Source of the DNA: Mycolicibacterium chubuense NBB4
Lineage (GTDB): Bacteria; Actinomycetota; Actinomycetes; Mycobacteriales; Mycobacteriaceae
Length of the DNA: 64,000 bases
Assembly: GCF_000266905.1 (NCBI RefSeq)
Contig: NC_018027.1
Location: forward strand, 2,480,001-2,544,000
Reading direction: 5' to 3'
Position numbers and translations under genes: made by a program. Shown in pieces: positions 9,994-23,644 of this stretch (the first letter of the stretch is position 1; each line of letters begins with the position of its first letter). The notes under the pieces were generated by a model, which saw only the letters and a program-made list of their open reading frames with translations, did no database searches and had not been told where the DNA came from.

Positions 9994-10697
9994 CACACCG
10001 CCGGTTTGTCGACGGTGACCGGTTCGCCCCACTTCGACAGCGTCATCGTCACGCTGTTGCCGGGGCTGGGCTCCAGCCGCGCCTGCATCAGCTCGTGATT
10101 GCCGTCCTCGGTGACCCACGCGGTGCCGGGGACCGGACCCTTGGCGTCGATCTGCGGCGCGATCTTGTTGACGGCGTCGGCGCTGACGTTGCCGGTGATG
10201 CGCACGGTCTGAGCGTCCTCGACGGTCTCGCGACCCTCGGATTTGGCGTCGGAGAAGTTGGTCAGCACATTGGCCAGGCCGACGTCGGGGTTCAGGATGG
10301 CCGCGACGTCATAGATGTCGGAGGCCGGCCCGAAGTTCGACAGTTTGCCGCCCGAGGTGAGCGCGGCGTAGAGGTCACCGCCGGAGACCACGAACTCCAC
10401 ACCCTGGAGCCGCTGGCCCAGGAACACGATGTCGGCGGTGCCCTTGGCCGCCGTCGCCGGCTTCTGGGTGAGGTCGCCCTCGAGCGACTCGACGGGCAGC
10501 TCGGCGATCTGCCCCTGCACCCCGAGCTTGAGGTGAGCGCTGGTCTGGGCCTTCGTCGTCTCGGCCGACTCCCTGAGCAGCGTCGTCGGGTCGGGGAGTT
10601 CCTTGCCGGACTTCTCCGAGGACGAGCCCGAGCAGCCCGCGACCAGGGCGACAACGGCGAAGAGAGCGGCCAACATTGCCAACAGGCGGGTTCGCAT
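9993..10697 (-). CDS. lprG: Lipoprotein LprG
   Basis: The 234-residue lipoprotein has a signal peptide ([18 protein letters not shown]) and lipobox VAGC, with the acylated cysteine at residue 22. The body is an LppX/LprAFG half-barrel that binds triacylated lipids. A TACGAT hexamer 6 nt upstream of the ATG suggests a leaderless transcript that also covers the P55 gene. The stop codon overlaps the P55 start by one base. It is divergent from ribC, 112 bp away. Confidence 0.95.
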   Translation of the reverse strand: MRTRLLAMLAALFAVVALVAGCSGSSSEKSGKELPDPTTLLRESAETTKAQTSAHLKLGVQGQIAELPVESLEGDLTQKPATAAKGTADIVFLGQRLQGVEFVVSGGDLYAALTSGGKLSNFGPASDIYDVAAILNPDVGLANVLTNFSDAKSEGRETVEDAQTVRITGNVSADAVNKIAPQIDAKGPVPGTAWVTEDGNHELMQARLEPSPGNSVTMTLSKWGEPVTVDKPAV

Positions 10698-10709
10698 GCC
10701 TGCATCGTA
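10698..10709 (-). promoter_or_regulatory. Leaderless promoter of lprG-P55
   Basis: On the minus strand TACGAT (10709-10704) is followed by 6 nt and then the lprG ATG at 10697. Confidence 0.6.
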
Positions 10710-10796
10710 GAGGGTGCGCGTGTACCGGGGACGTGGCCGGGGAGTGCGCCCCAGCGCGCTTCCGGTTGCTGAGCTCGGCTTTCGGCATCGACCATC

Positions 10797-10812
10797 TAGG
10801 CTGGGCGGCGTG
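10797..10812 (+). promoter_or_regulatory. Leaderless promoter of ribC
   Basis: TAGGCT at 10797-10802 lies 7 nt before the GTG at 10810. Confidence 0.6.
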
Positions 10813-11421
10813 TTCACCGGAATCGTCGAAGAGCTGGGCGAAGTGGTCGGCAAGGAGAGCCTCGGTGACGCGGCGCGGCTGGTCATCCGCGGTCCGATCG
10901 TCACCTCGGACGCCGGGCACGGCGATTCCATCGCCGTCAACGGGGTGTGCCTGACGGTCGTCGACGTGCTCGCCGACGGCTCCTTCTCCGCGGATGTGAT
11001 GGACGAGACGCTGAACCGGTCGAGCCTGCGCGGCATCGATGTGGGCGCGCGCGTGAACCTCGAGCGGGCCGCGGCGATCAGCAGCAGGCTCGGCGGGCAC
11101 ATCGTGCAGGGCCACGTGGACGGCACCGGGCACGTGATCTCGCGCACACCGTCGGAGCACTGGACCGTCGTCCGGATCGCACTGCCGCCGGCGCTGTCCC
11201 GCTACGTCGTGCTCAAGGGTTCGATCACCGTCGACGGTGTGTCGCTGACGGTGTCGGGCCTGGGCCCCGACTGGTTCGAGGTGTCGCTGATCCCGACCAC
11301 CCTCGACATGACCACGCTGGGTCGAGCCGAGGTGGGAGCTCACGTCAACCTCGAGGTGGACGTCATCGCCAAGTACGTCGAGCGGCTGCTGCGCTCCTCC
11401 GACGACTCGGCAGGCCTGTAG
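10810..11421 (+). CDS. ribC: Riboflavin synthase alpha chain
   Basis: The 203-residue protein converts two 6,7-dimethyl-8-ribityllumazine molecules into riboflavin and the pyrimidine donor. Two tandem lumazine-binding domains are visible: the first begins MFTGIVEELG with SIAVNGVCLTV, and the second begins near GGHIVQGHVDGTG with SITVDGVSLTV. The GTG is fixed by a -10 hexamer 7 nt upstream. It lies apart from the other rib genes only by the 122 bp before ribBA. The symbol follows M. tuberculosis usage; E. coli-type naming may differ. Confidence 0.95.
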   Translation: MFTGIVEELGEVVGKESLGDAARLVIRGPIVTSDAGHGDSIAVNGVCLTVVDVLADGSFSADVMDETLNRSSLRGIDVGARVNLERAAAISSRLGGHIVQGHVDGTGHVISRTPSEHWTVVRIALPPALSRYVVLKGSITVDGVSLTVSGLGPDWFEVSLIPTTLDMTTLGRAEVGAHVNLEVDVIAKYVERLLRSSDDSAGL

Positions 11422-11475
11422 CGCGCCCCGCGGCAGCCGTCCGACCGGGGCAATAACCGACGCCCGCCTTTGGTT

Positions 11476-11481
11476 CATACT
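11476..11481 (+). promoter_or_regulatory. Possible -10 of ribBA
   Basis: CATACT lies 62 bp before the ribBA ATG. No FMN riboswitch core is seen in the leader. Confidence 0.35.
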
Positions 11482-11543
11482 GAGAGGCAGATCCACCAGG
11501 GATGACACGTGGTTCCCCCCGGGAACCGGCAAGGGCGGTGAGG

Positions 11544-13793
<2,250 letters not shown>

Positions 13794-13831
13794 CCGGGAC
13801 CCGGGCGAGGTCGCCCGTCGGGACGCGGCAG

Positions 13832-13846
13832 TAACCTGGGTCCGTG
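13832..13846 (+). promoter_or_regulatory. Leaderless promoter of uvrC
   Basis: TAACCT at 13832-13837 lies 6 nt before the GTG at 13844. Confidence 0.65.
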
Positions 13847-15892
13847 CCCGATCCAGCGACGTACCGACCCGCTCCCGGGTCCATCCCCGTCGAACCGGGC
13901 GTCTACCGTTTCCGCGACCCGCACGGCCGCGTGATCTACGTCGGCAAGGCCAAGAGCCTGCGCAGCCGGCTCAACTCCTACTTCGCCGATCTGTCGGGCC
14001 TGGCGCCGCGCACCCGGCAGATGGTCATGACCGCCGCCGGCGTGGAGTGGACGGTCGTCAACACCGAAGTCGAGGCGCTGCAACTCGAGTACAACTGGAT
14101 CAAGGAGTTCGACCCGCGGTTCAACATCCGCTACCGCGACGACAAGTCCTACCCGGTGCTGGCGGTCACCCTCAACGAGGAGTACCCGCGGCTCAAGGTC
14201 TACCGCGGCCCGCGCCGCAAAGGGGTGCGCTACTTCGGTCCGTACTCGCACGCGTGGGCGATCCGCGAGACCCTCGACCTGCTGACCCGGGTGTTCCCGG
14301 CACGCACCTGCTCGAACGGAGTCTTCAAGCGGCACAGTCAAATCGGCCGTCCGTGCCTGCTGGGCTACATCGACAAGTGCTCGGCCCCGTGCGTCGGGCG
14401 GGTCAGCGCCGAGGAGCACCGACGCATCGTGGGCGACTTCTGCGACTTCCTGGCGGGCAAGACCGATCGGCTGATCCGCCAGATGGAACAGCAGATGAAC
14501 GCCGCGGCCGAGGACCTCGACTTCGAGCGGGCCGCCCGGCTACGGGACAACATCGGCGCGATGCGCCGGGCGATGGAGAAGCAGACGGTCGTCTTCGGTG
14601 ACGGCACCGACGCCGACGTGGTGGCGTTCGCCGACGACGACCTCGAAGCGGCGGTCCAGGTGTTCCACGTCCGGGGCGGCCGGGTGCGCGGTCAGCGAGG
14701 CTGGATCATCGAAAAGTCCGGCGAACCAGGTGAGTCCACCCAGGAATACCTCGTCGAACAGTTCCTGACCCAGTTCTACGGCGACCAGGCCGCCCTCGGC
14801 GGCGCGGCCGACGACGGCGGCGACGAAGCGACCAACCCGGTGCCCAGGCAGGTCCTGGTCCCGGTGCTGCCGGAAACCGCCGAGGAGCTGGAGACCTGGC
14901 TGTGCCAGCTGCGCGGCTCACGGGTGAAGCTGCGGGTCCCTCAGCGCGGCGACAAGCGGGCCCTCGCCGAAACGGTGCAGCGCAACGCGGCCAACGCGCT
15001 CACCCAGCACAAACTCAAGCGGGCCGGTGATTTCACCGCCAGAAGCGCTGCGCTGCAGAGTATTCAGGACGCCCTGGGTCTCCAGGACGCGCCGTTGCGC
15101 ATCGAGTGCGTGGACATCAGCCACGTGCAGGGCACCGACGTGGTGGCCTCGCTGGTGGTGTTCGAGGACGGCCTGCCGCGCAAGTCCGACTACCGCCATT
15201 ACGCGATCCGCGAGGCCGCCGGCGGCGGTCGCTCCGACGACGTCGCCTCGATCGCGGAGGTGACCCGAAGGCGCTTCTACCGCCATCTGCGCGACACCCA
15301 GCAGCCCGGCGACATGATGGCCGTGTCCGATGTCGCCGCCGGGGCGGCTCCAGAAGGCCGGCCGCGCAAGTTCGCCTACCCGCCCAACCTCTTCGTGGTC
15401 GACGGCGGCGCGCCTCAGGTCAACGCGGCGGCCGCGGTGCTCGAGGAGCTCGGCGTCACCGACGTCGCGGTGATCGGGCTGGCGAAGCGGCTGGAGGAGG
15501 TGTGGGTGCCGTCCGAGCCGGACCCGGTGATCATGCCGCGCAACAGCGACGGTCTGTACCTGTTGCAGCGGGTCCGTGACGAGGCGCACCGCTTCGCGAT
15601 CACCTATCACCGCAGCAAACGGTCCAAGCGGATGACGGCGTCAGCGCTGGACTCGGTGCGAGGGCTCGGCGAGCACCGGCGCAAGGCGCTGGTCACCCAC
15701 TTCGGCTCGCTGGCCCGGCTGAAGCAGGCCAGCGTCGAAGAGATCACGTCGGTACCCGGCATCGGGGAGGCGACCGCCCGGGCGGTGCTCGAGGCGCTCG
15801 GCGCTCCGGTCGAGCCCGCGGAAGAGGCGCCGTCCGTTTCGGAAGCGCCCGCTGCGGTTATCGGCAATGATCAGAACAGGGCATCGGGATGA
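13844..15892 (+). CDS. uvrC: Excinuclease ABC subunit C
   Basis: The 682-residue nuclease makes both incisions in nucleotide excision repair. Domain order: GIY-YIG nuclease at about 15-100 ([21 protein letters not shown]), cysteine-containing linker, UVR domain near 210-245 that contacts UvrB, RNase H-like second nuclease domain ([21 protein letters not shown]), and C-terminal helix-hairpin-helix repeats near 605-660. The C-terminal tail after 660 is Glu/Ala-rich and poorly conserved. The stop overlaps the ATG of rapZ. Confidence 0.97.
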   Translation: MPDPATYRPAPGSIPVEPGVYRFRDPHGRVIYVGKAKSLRSRLNSYFADLSGLAPRTRQMVMTAAGVEWTVVNTEVEALQLEYNWIKEFDPRFNIRYRDDKSYPVLAVTLNEEYPRLKVYRGPRRKGVRYFGPYSHAWAIRETLDLLTRVFPARTCSNGVFKRHSQIGRPCLLGYIDKCSAPCVGRVSAEEHRRIVGDFCDFLAGKTDRLIRQMEQQMNAAAEDLDFERAARLRDNIGAMRRAMEKQTVVFGDGTDADVVAFADDDLEAAVQVFHVRGGRVRGQRGWIIEKSGEPGESTQEYLVEQFLTQFYGDQAALGGAADDGGDEATNPVPRQVLVPVLPETAEELETWLCQLRGSRVKLRVPQRGDKRALAETVQRNAANALTQHKLKRAGDFTARSAALQSIQDALGLQDAPLRIECVDISHVQGTDVVASLVVFEDGLPRKSDYRHYAIREAAGGGRSDDVASIAEVTRRRFYRHLRDTQQPGDMMAVSDVAAGAAPEGRPRKFAYPPNLFVVDGGAPQVNAAAAVLEELGVTDVAVIGLAKRLEEVWVPSEPDPVIMPRNSDGLYLLQRVRDEAHRFAITYHRSKRSKRMTASALDSVRGLGEHRRKALVTHFGSLARLKQASVEEITSVPGIGEATARAVLEALGAPVEPAEEAPSVSEAPAAVIGNDQNRASG

Positions 15893-16815
15893 CAGAGCAG
15901 GGCATGCGTGGGGATGTGCGTGGTGGCGCGAACGGTGGGGAAGACCTCGAAGCCGAGGGAATCGACGTGCTCCTGGTCACCGGCCTGTCGGGCGCGGGGC
16001 GCGGCACCGCCGCCAAGGTGCTCGAAGACCTCGGCTGGTACGTGGCCGACAACCTGCCTCCCGAGCTGATCGCGCGCATGGTCGAGCTCGGCCTGGCCGC
16101 CGGATCGCGGATCACCCAGCTCGCCGTCGTGATGGATGTGCGCTCCCGCGGCTTCACCGGTGACCTGGACTTCGTCCGCAGCGAGCTGGCCACCCGCAGC
16201 ATCACCCCGCGGGTGCTGTTCCTGGAGGCCTCCGACGACATCCTGGTGCGCCGCTACGAACAGAACCGGCGCAGCCACCCGCTGCAGGGCACCCAGACAC
16301 TGGCGGAGGGGATCGCGGCCGAGCGGAACCTGCTGGCGCCGGTGCGCGCCGTCGCCGACCTCGTGATCGACACCTCCTCGCTGTCCGTGCACGGCCTCCG
16401 GGAGAGCATCGAGCGTGCGTTCGCCGGTGCTACCGTGGCGCACACCAACGTCACGGTCGAGTCGTTCGGGTACAAGTACGGGCTGCCGATGGACGCCGAC
16501 ACGGTGATGGACGTCCGGTTCCTGCCCAATCCCCACTGGGTGGACAATCTGCGGCCGCACTCCGGCCAGCATCCCGACGTCCGGGATTACGTGCTCGGCC
16601 AACCGGGCGCCGTCGAGTTCCTGGACTCCTACCATCACCTGTTGGACGTCGTGATCGACGGATACCGCCGGGAGGGAAAGCGCTACATGACCGTAGCCAT
16701 CGGGTGCACGGGCGGTAAGCACCGCAGTGTCGCGATGGCCGAAGCGCTGGCCGACCGGTTGCAGGACTCGAAGCTGACGGTGCGGGTGCTGCACCGGGAT
16801 CTGGGCCGCGAATGA
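15889..16815 (+). CDS. rapZ: RapZ-like nucleotide-binding protein
   Basis: The 308-residue P-loop protein of the YvcJ/RapZ family corresponds to Rv1421. The Walker A reads GLSGAGRGT near residue 30, DNLPPELI follows, and the C-terminal domain has [17 protein letters not shown]. coli RapZ controls GlcN6P synthase through small RNAs; the actinobacterial role is not the same and remains open. It sits in the conserved uvrC-rapZ-yvcK-whiA cluster with ATGA overlaps on both sides. Confidence 0.93.
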   Translation: MTEQGMRGDVRGGANGGEDLEAEGIDVLLVTGLSGAGRGTAAKVLEDLGWYVADNLPPELIARMVELGLAAGSRITQLAVVMDVRSRGFTGDLDFVRSELATRSITPRVLFLEASDDILVRRYEQNRRSHPLQGTQTLAEGIAAERNLLAPVRAVADLVIDTSSLSVHGLRESIERAFAGATVAHTNVTVESFGYKYGLPMDADTVMDVRFLPNPHWVDNLRPHSGQHPDVRDYVLGQPGAVEFLDSYHHLLDVVIDGYRREGKRYMTVAIGCTGGKHRSVAMAEALADRLQDSKLTVRVLHRDLGRE

Positions 16816-17843
16816 ATCAGCGCATCGTCGCCCTCGGCGGAGGCCACGGGCTCTACGCCACACTGTCGGCAGCACGCCGGATCACCCCGCACGTCACCGC
16901 CGTGGTCACCGTCGCCGACGACGGCGGATCATCGGGCCGGCTGCGCAGCGAGCTGGACGTCGTCCCGCCGGGTGACCTGCGAATGGCGTTGGCGGCGTTG
17001 GCTTCCGACAGTCCGCACGGCCGGTTGTGGGCGACCATCATCCAGCACCGCTTCGGCGGCAGCGGCGCGCTGGCAGGCCATCCCATCGGCAACCTGATGC
17101 TCGCGGGGCTGAACGAGCTGCTCGCCGACCCGGTGGCCGCACTCGACGAGCTGGGCCGGATCCTCGGGGTCAAGGGTCGCGTGCTGCCCATGTGCCCGAT
17201 GGGACTGTCCATCGAGGCCGACGTCGTGGGGCTGGACTCCGATCCGCGGGTGAGCCGGGCGATCCGCGGTCAGGTGGCGATCGCCACCACCGTGGGCAAG
17301 GTGCGCAGGGTGCGGCTGCTACCGGGCGATCCGCCGGCCACGCACCAGGCCATCGACGCGATCATGAACGCCGACCTCGTGGTCCTCGGGCCCGGCTCGT
17401 GGTTCACCAGTGTGATCCCGCACGTGCTGGTGCCGCAGCTCGGCGCGGCGCTGCGGGCGACGACGGCGCGGCGCGCTCTGGTGCTCAACCTGGTGGCGGA
17501 GCCGGGCGAGACGGCGGGCTTCTCCGTCGAGCGTCACATCCACGTGCTCGCGCAGCACGCGCCGGACTTCACCGTGCACGACATCATCGTCGACTCGGCC
17601 AGGGTGCCCAGTGACCGCGAGCGCGAGCAGTTGCGCCGCACCGCCACCATTCTCGATGCTGCGGTTCAGTTTGCTGACGTGTCCAGACCTGGTACACCTT
17701 TACATGACCCGGCGAGGTTGGCCGCGGCATTGGAGGGGGTTCTCCGGCGCGGCATCGCGCCCACCGGCACAGCGCAGGCCATACCGCCGACTGTGCCGAC
17801 ACCGACAGTCAACGGACCGAGAGGTGACGACCCGTGGCGATGA
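16812..17843 (+). CDS. yvcK: YvcK/CofD-like (gluconeogenesis factor) protein
   Basis: The 343-residue protein (Rv1422 type) begins with a nucleotide-binding loop, [12 protein letters not shown], and [14 protein letters not shown]. In related bacteria YvcK is needed for growth on gluconeogenic carbon and for cell shape, and it binds UDP-sugars; in M. tuberculosis the homologue CuvA has been linked to cell wall growth. It overlaps rapZ by ATGA and whiA by 10 bp. The last 20 or so residues are Pro/Thr-rich and probably disordered. Confidence 0.92.
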   Translation: MNQRIVALGGGHGLYATLSAARRITPHVTAVVTVADDGGSSGRLRSELDVVPPGDLRMALAALASDSPHGRLWATIIQHRFGGSGALAGHPIGNLMLAGLNELLADPVAALDELGRILGVKGRVLPMCPMGLSIEADVVGLDSDPRVSRAIRGQVAIATTVGKVRRVRLLPGDPPATHQAIDAIMNADLVVLGPGSWFTSVIPHVLVPQLGAALRATTARRALVLNLVAEPGETAGFSVERHIHVLAQHAPDFTVHDIIVDSARVPSDREREQLRRTATILDAAVQFADVSRPGTPLHDPARLAAALEGVLRRGIAPTGTAQAIPPTVPTPTVNGPRGDDPWR

Positions 17844-18817
17844 CAGCCGAGGTCAAAGACGAGCTCAGCCGCCTGGTGGTCAATTCGGTGAGCGCTCGCC
17901 GCGCCGAAGTGGCCTCTCTGCTGCGCTTCGCGGGCGGGCTGCACATCGTGTCGGGCCGGGTGGTGGTCGAGGCCGAGGTCGATCTCGGCATCATCGCCCG
18001 CAGGCTGCGCAAGGACATCTACGACCTGTACGGCTACAACGCGGTCGTGCACGTGCTGTCGGCCAGCGGCATCCGCAAGAGCACCCGCTACGTCGTGCGG
18101 GTCGCCAAGGACGGTGAGGCCCTGGCGCGCCAGACGGGTCTGCTCGACCTGCGCGGCCGGCCGGTGCGGGGTCTGCCGGCCCAGGTCGTCGGCGGCAGCG
18201 TCGCCGACGCGGAGGCGGCCTGGCGCGGAGCGTTCCTGGCGCACGGTTCCCTCACCGAGCCGGGCCGGTCCTCGGCGCTGGAGGTCAGCTGCCCGGGACC
18301 GGAGGCCGCGCTCGCGCTCGTCGGCGCGGCCCGGCGGCTGGGGGTCAGCGCCAAGGCCCGCGAGGTGCGCGGGAGCGACCGTGTCGTGGTCCGCGACGGC
18401 GAGGCGATCGGGGCGCTGCTGACCCGGATGGGCGCGCAGGACACCCGGCTGACGTGGGAGGAGCGGCGCATGCGCCGCGAGGTCCGCGCCACCGCCAACC
18501 GGCTCGCCAACTTCGACGACGCGAACCTGCGCCGTTCGGCGCGTGCGGCGGTGGCCGCCGCCGCACGCGTGGAACGGGCACTGGAGATCCTCGGCGACAC
18601 GGTGCCCGACCATCTCGCCGCGGCGGGCAGCCTGCGCGTCGCCCACCGCCAGGCCTCGCTCGAGGAACTCGGCCGCCTCGCCGACCCGCCGATGACGAAA
18701 GACGCTGTGGCGGGCCGCATCCGGCGGCTGCTGTCGATGGCCGACCGCAAAGCCAAACAGGACGGCATCCCGGACACCGAGTCCGCGGTCACGCCGGATC
18801 TGCTCGAGGACGCCTGA
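17834..18817 (+). CDS. whiA: WhiA sporulation-type DNA-binding regulator
   Basis: The 327-residue protein has an N-terminal degenerate LAGLIDADG homing-endonuclease-like domain and a C-terminal helix-turn-helix near 270-320 ([25 protein letters not shown]). WhiA controls cell division genes in actinobacteria together with WhiB-type partners. I use GTG 17834, giving [12 protein letters not shown] as in M. tuberculosis Rv1423; ATG 17840 is an alternative. It overlaps yvcK by 10 bp. Confidence 0.94.
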   Translation: MAMTAEVKDELSRLVVNSVSARRAEVASLLRFAGGLHIVSGRVVVEAEVDLGIIARRLRKDIYDLYGYNAVVHVLSASGIRKSTRYVVRVAKDGEALARQTGLLDLRGRPVRGLPAQVVGGSVADAEAAWRGAFLAHGSLTEPGRSSALEVSCPGPEAALALVGAARRLGVSAKAREVRGSDRVVVRDGEAIGALLTRMGAQDTRLTWEERRMRREVRATANRLANFDDANLRRSARAAVAAAARVERALEILGDTVPDHLAAAGSLRVAHRQASLEELGRLADPPMTKDAVAGRIRRLLSMADRKAKQDGIPDTESAVTPDLLEDA

Positions 18818-18829
18818 CCGACGCCTCGC

Positions 18830-19474
18830 CTAGGAGTCGAGCAGGGTCTCCAGCGCCCGCTGGTCGATCGTGTCGAAGTCGTGGTCCTCGACGTGCATGT
18901 AGTGCCGGACGCGGTTGACGAAATCGTTGATCGCGTTGTTGAACGCCTCGGTCGCCGCATTGCGCTTGTCCGGTGACACGGCCGAGGTGAGCTCCTGGGC
19001 GAACGCGCAGTAGATCACCCGCTGCGCGCTGTCGGCGATGTCGCTCGGGGCGACCAGCCGCAGTTCGGTCAGCAGCGTGATGGCGCGCTTGATGTCGTCT
19101 TCGAGCACGCCGGTCACCCGCACCAGGCGGAACAGCACGGCCAGCCGATTCAGGTTGTCGGGGATGGACGGGTCGATCTCGCGCGCCATCGTGATCAGCT
19201 CCTGCTGGCTGTCGGCATGCGACAGTTTGTCGACGACGGCGGTCCATTCGCCGGAGATCTGCTTGAGGCCCGCACTCGCGACCGAGATCTCGGTCATCGC
19301 GGCGACGAAGCGGATCGTCGCGTCGCGCAGCAGATCGAACTTCTCGCGCTCCTCCTCGGCCGCACTCTGGCGTTCGTGGGTCTTCTTCGACGTCCAGTAC
19401 GTGGCGAGGCCGCCCACGATCGTGCCCAGCAGGCTCGCGGAGGCGGTGATGGCCGGGATCACCCAGTCGGTCAT
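18830..19474 (-). CDS. Single-helix membrane protein of unknown function
   Basis: The 214-residue protein has one N-terminal membrane helix (about 5-25, AITASASLLGTIVGGLATYW) followed by a long, mostly helical cytoplasmic or extracytoplasmic part rich in Glu, Arg and Asp. The ATG at 19474 is supported by a GATACT hexamer 6 nt upstream; longer in-frame starts upstream run into the divergent gene and are rejected. It lies next to whiA, where M. tuberculosis has the membrane protein Rv1424c, but I cannot establish homology by eye. Confidence 0.8.
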   Translation of the reverse strand: MTDWVIPAITASASLLGTIVGGLATYWTSKKTHERQSAAEEEREKFDLLRDATIRFVAAMTEISVASAGLKQISGEWTAVVDKLSHADSQQELITMAREIDPSIPDNLNRLAVLFRLVRVTGVLEDDIKRAITLLTELRLVAPSDIADSAQRVIYCAFAQELTSAVSPDKRNAATEAFNNAINDFVNRVRHYMHVEDHDFDTIDQRALETLLDS

Positions 19475-19520
19475 CGGTCGAGTATCGCTGCGCCGGTGTC
19501 CGCTCAGTAGCGTCTTGGGT
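19475..19520. promoter_or_regulatory. 46-bp bidirectional leaderless promoter
   Basis: Minus strand: GATACT (19486-19481) then 6 nt to the ATG at 19474. Plus strand: TAGCGT (19508-19513) then 7 nt to the ATG at 19521. The two promoters must share the space for their upstream elements. Confidence 0.65.
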
Positions 19521-20219
19521 ATGGACATCCTGAGGGTGGGCGTCATCGGCGGACGTCCGCCGCTGTGCGACGACGGCAGCGGCCTCGACATCGACCTGAT
19601 GACGGCGATCGCCGAGAAGCTGGGGGACTCGGTCGAGTTCGTCGTCGCCGGATCTCCCGGCGACGTCGCCGACGGACTGGCCTCCGGCGCCCTCGCGTGC
19701 GCCGCGGGACTGGCCGCCGCCCCCGAGCGCGAACGCGCGGTCGCCTTCGCGCCGCCCTACCTCATCACCGGCCACGCGCTGGCCGTCGACACCGAACGGC
19801 ACCGCGACGTCGGATCGGTCGGTGATCTGCGCGGCCTGACCCTCGGCGTTCAGGCAGGCGGCACCGCGGCATCGCTGGCCGGCGAGCTCGTCGCCCAGGG
19901 CAGAGCCGGGACCGTCGTGACGTACGGCGACGGCGGCGTCCGCGCGGCGCTGTCGGCCCTGTCCGCCGGAGAATGCGACGCCGTCCTGGAGCTCGCGCCG
20001 GTACTCGGGGCGCTGGCAAGGCAATTCGACGGCGTCGAGGTGGTCGAGACGGGGCTGTCCACCGAGCACGTCGGTGTCGCCGTCGCCGAGCACGACCAGC
20101 AGCTGCTGAGCCGCATCGCCGTCGCGCAGTCGGAACTGGAAGCCGACGGCACCCTGCAGCGTCTGCGCCGCAGGTGGCTGGGGAACCCCTATTCCGACCA
20201 GGGGCTCGGCGTGGTGTGA
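19521..20219 (+). CDS. Solute-binding-protein fold without signal peptide
   Basis: The 232-residue protein resembles family 3 amino-acid binding proteins: LRVGVIGGRPPLCDD at the N-terminus, GLDIDLMTAIAEKLG, FAPPYLITGHALAV, LRGLTLGVQAGGTA and a C-terminal LQRLRRRWLG. It has no signal peptide or lipobox, and the -10 hexamer 7 nt before the ATG leaves no room for one. No transporter permease or ATPase is adjacent. It is therefore probably a cytoplasmic ligand-binding or sensing protein, or an enzyme built on this fold. Confidence 0.8.
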   Translation: MDILRVGVIGGRPPLCDDGSGLDIDLMTAIAEKLGDSVEFVVAGSPGDVADGLASGALACAAGLAAAPERERAVAFAPPYLITGHALAVDTERHRDVGSVGDLRGLTLGVQAGGTAASLAGELVAQGRAGTVVTYGDGGVRAALSALSAGECDAVLELAPVLGALARQFDGVEVVETGLSTEHVGVAVAEHDQQLLSRIAVAQSELEADGTLQRLRRRWLGNPYSDQGLGVV

Positions 20220-20260
20220 CACCGTTTGGGCCAACCGCGCGCAGCCGGACGGCCTACCAC

Positions 20261-21343
<1,083 letters not shown>

Positions 21344-21347
21344 AGCG

Positions 21348-22571
21348 ATGGCTTCATCGTCTATACGGTCACTCTCCGACCTTCTCTCCGAGGGGGTTTC
21401 GGGGCGCGGTGTGTTGGTGCGCTCCGACCTGAACGTCCCGCTGGACGACAATCGCCACATCTCCGATCCGGGGCGCATCATCGCCTCGGTTCCGACGCTC
21501 AAGGCGCTCAGCGACGCCGGGGCCAAGGTGGTCGTCACGGCGCACCTCGGCAGGCCCAAGGGTGAGCCGGATCCGAAGTTCTCCCTGGCGCCGGTGGCCA
21601 AGGCGCTGAGCGAGAAGCTCGGCCGGCACGTTCAGCTCGCCGGCGACGTCGTGGGCAGCGACGCGCTGGCGCGCTCGGAAGGCCTGACCGACGGCGACAT
21701 CCTGCTTCTGGAGAACATCCGTTTCGATCCCCGCGAGACGAGCAAGGACGACGCCGAGCGCACGTCGCTGGCCAAGGCCTTGGTCGAACTCGTCGGTGAC
21801 GACGGGGCGTTCGTCAGTGACGGTTTCGGCGTGGTGCACCGCAAGCAGGCCTCGGTCTACGACGTCGCCGCCCTGCTGCCGCACTACGCGGGCACCCTGG
21901 TCGACACCGAGGTCAAGGTGCTCGCTCAACTCACGCAGGCAGGCGAGCGGCCCTACGCGGTGGTGCTCGGCGGTTCGAAGGTCTCCGACAAGCTGGCCGT
22001 CATCGAGAATCTGGCGAACAAGGCCGACAGCCTCATCATCGGCGGCGGCATGTGCTTCACATTCCTCGCCGCGCAAGGTCTTTCGGTGGGCAGCTCGCTG
22101 CTCGAGGAGTCGATGGTCGAAACCTGCCGCAAGCTGCTCGACGACTACGGCGACGTGCTGCACCTGCCCGTGGATATCGTGGTGGCGGAGAAGTTCGCCG
22201 CGGACTCGCCCGCGGAGACGGTGGCTGCCGACAAGATCCCCGACGACAAGATGGGTCTCGACATCGGCCCCGAGTCGGTCAAGCGGTTCACCGCGCTGCT
22301 GTCGAACGCGAAGACCATCTTCTGGAACGGCCCGATGGGCGTGTTCGAGTTCCCGGCATTCGCCGCGGGCACCAAAGGCGTCGCCGAGGCCATCATCGCG
22401 GCGACCGGGAAAGGCGCGTTCAGCGTCGTCGGCGGCGGCGATTCCGCGGCCGCCGTTCGCCAACTCGGGCTGCCCGAGGACGGCTTCTCCCACATCTCCA
22501 CCGGCGGCGGCGCGTCGCTGGAATACCTCGAGGGCAAGGAATTGCCCGGCATCTCCGTTCTCGAGTCCTGA
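21348..22571 (+). CDS. pgk: Phosphoglycerate kinase
   Basis: The 407-residue kinase makes ATP from 1,3-bisphosphoglycerate. Visible motifs are [55 protein letters not shown] and the C-terminal GGGDSAAAV and [18 protein letters not shown]. It starts 4 bp after gap and is followed by tpiA after 11 bp. Confidence 0.98.
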   Translation: MASSSIRSLSDLLSEGVSGRGVLVRSDLNVPLDDNRHISDPGRIIASVPTLKALSDAGAKVVVTAHLGRPKGEPDPKFSLAPVAKALSEKLGRHVQLAGDVVGSDALARSEGLTDGDILLLENIRFDPRETSKDDAERTSLAKALVELVGDDGAFVSDGFGVVHRKQASVYDVAALLPHYAGTLVDTEVKVLAQLTQAGERPYAVVLGGSKVSDKLAVIENLANKADSLIIGGGMCFTFLAAQGLSVGSSLLEESMVETCRKLLDDYGDVLHLPVDIVVAEKFAADSPAETVAADKIPDDKMGLDIGPESVKRFTALLSNAKTIFWNGPMGVFEFPAFAAGTKGVAEAIIAATGKGAFSVVGGGDSAAAVRQLGLPEDGFSHISTGGGASLEYLEGKELPGISVLES

Positions 22572-22582
22572 AAGGGCCGTCG

Positions 22583-23368
22583 ATGTCCCGTAAGCCGTTG
22601 ATCGCCGGCAACTGGAAGATGAACCTCAACCACTTCGAGGCCATCGCGCTGGTGCAGAAGATCGCGTTCTCGTTGCCGGATAAGTACTTCGACAAGGTCG
22701 ATGTCACCGTCATCCCGCCGTTCACCGACCTGCGCAGCGTGCAGACGCTCGTCGACGGCGACAAGCTGCGGCTCACCTACGGCGCGCAGGATCTCTCGCA
22801 GCACGACTCCGGCGCGTACACCGGCGAGATCAGCGGCGCGTTCCTGGCGAAGCTGGGCTGCTCGTTTGTCGTCGTCGGGCACTCGGAGCGGCGCACGTAC
22901 CACGGCGAGGACGACGCGCTGGTCGCCGCGAAGGCGGCCGCGGCGTTCAAGCACGGACTGACGCCGATCATCTGCATCGGCGAACACCTCGACGTCCGTG
23001 AGGCCGGCAACCACGTCGACTACAACGTCACGCAACTGCGCGGCTCGCTGGCCGGGCTCTCCGCCGACCAGATCGGCCGGGCCGTGATCGCCTACGAGCC
23101 GGTGTGGGCGATCGGTACCGGCCGGGTCGCCGGCGCCGCGGATGCGCAGGAAGTGTGCAAGGCGATCCGCGACGAACTCGGAAACCTCGCGTCCCCGGAG
23201 CTCGCGGCGGGCGTGCGCGTGCTCTACGGCGGCTCGGTGAACGCCAAGAACGTCGGCGAGATCGTCGGACAGGGCGACGTCGACGGCGCCCTGGTCGGCG
23301 GCGCATCCCTGGACGCCGAGCAGTTCGCGACGCTGTCGGCCATCGCCGCGGGCGGGCCGCTTCCGTGA
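22583..23368 (+). CDS. tpiA: Triosephosphate isomerase
   Basis: The 261-residue TIM-barrel enzyme interconverts DHAP and glyceraldehyde 3-phosphate. Catalytic residues are visible: Asn/Lys in AGNWKMN, His in GHSERR, Glu in [11 protein letters not shown], and the phosphate loop [15 protein letters not shown] before the ATG acts as a Shine-Dalgarno site. It closes the glycolytic operon. Confidence 0.98.
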   Translation: MSRKPLIAGNWKMNLNHFEAIALVQKIAFSLPDKYFDKVDVTVIPPFTDLRSVQTLVDGDKLRLTYGAQDLSQHDSGAYTGEISGAFLAKLGCSFVVVGHSERRTYHGEDDALVAAKAAAAFKHGLTPIICIGEHLDVREAGNHVDYNVTQLRGSLAGLSADQIGRAVIAYEPVWAIGTGRVAGAADAQEVCKAIRDELGNLASPELAAGVRVLYGGSVNAKNVGEIVGQGDVDGALVGGASLDAEQFATLSAIAAGGPLP

Positions 23369-23397
23369 CCGGCGATCGCTGCCGCTCCGACAACCGG

Positions 23398-23413
23398 TAA
23401 GCTGGCCGCCGTG
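23398..23413 (+). promoter_or_regulatory. Leaderless promoter of secG
   Basis: TAAGCT at 23398-23403 lies 7 nt before the GTG at 23411. Confidence 0.6.
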
Positions 23414-23644
23414 CAATTGACCCTGCAGATCATCCTGGTCGTGACCAGTGTCCTGGTCGTCCTCCTGGTCCTGCTGCATCGCGCCAAGGGCGGCGGCCTG
23501 TCCAGCCTCTTCGGTGGCGGTGTGCAGTCCAGCCTGTCCGGCTCCACCGTGGTCGAGAAGAACCTGGACCGGTTGACGCTGTTCGTGACCGGCATCTGGG
23601 TCGTGTCGATCATCGGCATGGCGCTGTCGATCAAGTACAGCTAA
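23411..23644 (+). CDS. secG: Preprotein translocase subunit SecG
   Basis: The 77-residue protein has two membrane helices (about 3-22 and 52-74) joined by the conserved loop HRAKGGGLSSLFGGG. SecG supports SecYE during protein export. The GTG start is supported by a -10 element. Its stop overlaps by four bases the stop of the convergent oxidoreductase. The tpiA-secG neighbourhood is conserved in mycobacteria. Confidence 0.95.
   Translation: MQLTLQIILVVTSVLVVLLVLLHRAKGGGLSSLFGGGVQSSLSGSTVVEKNLDRLTLFVTGIWVVSIIGMALSIKYS

Noticed and set aside
11422..11543. An FMN riboswitch upstream of ribBA
   Set aside because: The conserved FMN aptamer core sequences are not seen, and the leader is too short for a full aptamer plus expression platform.
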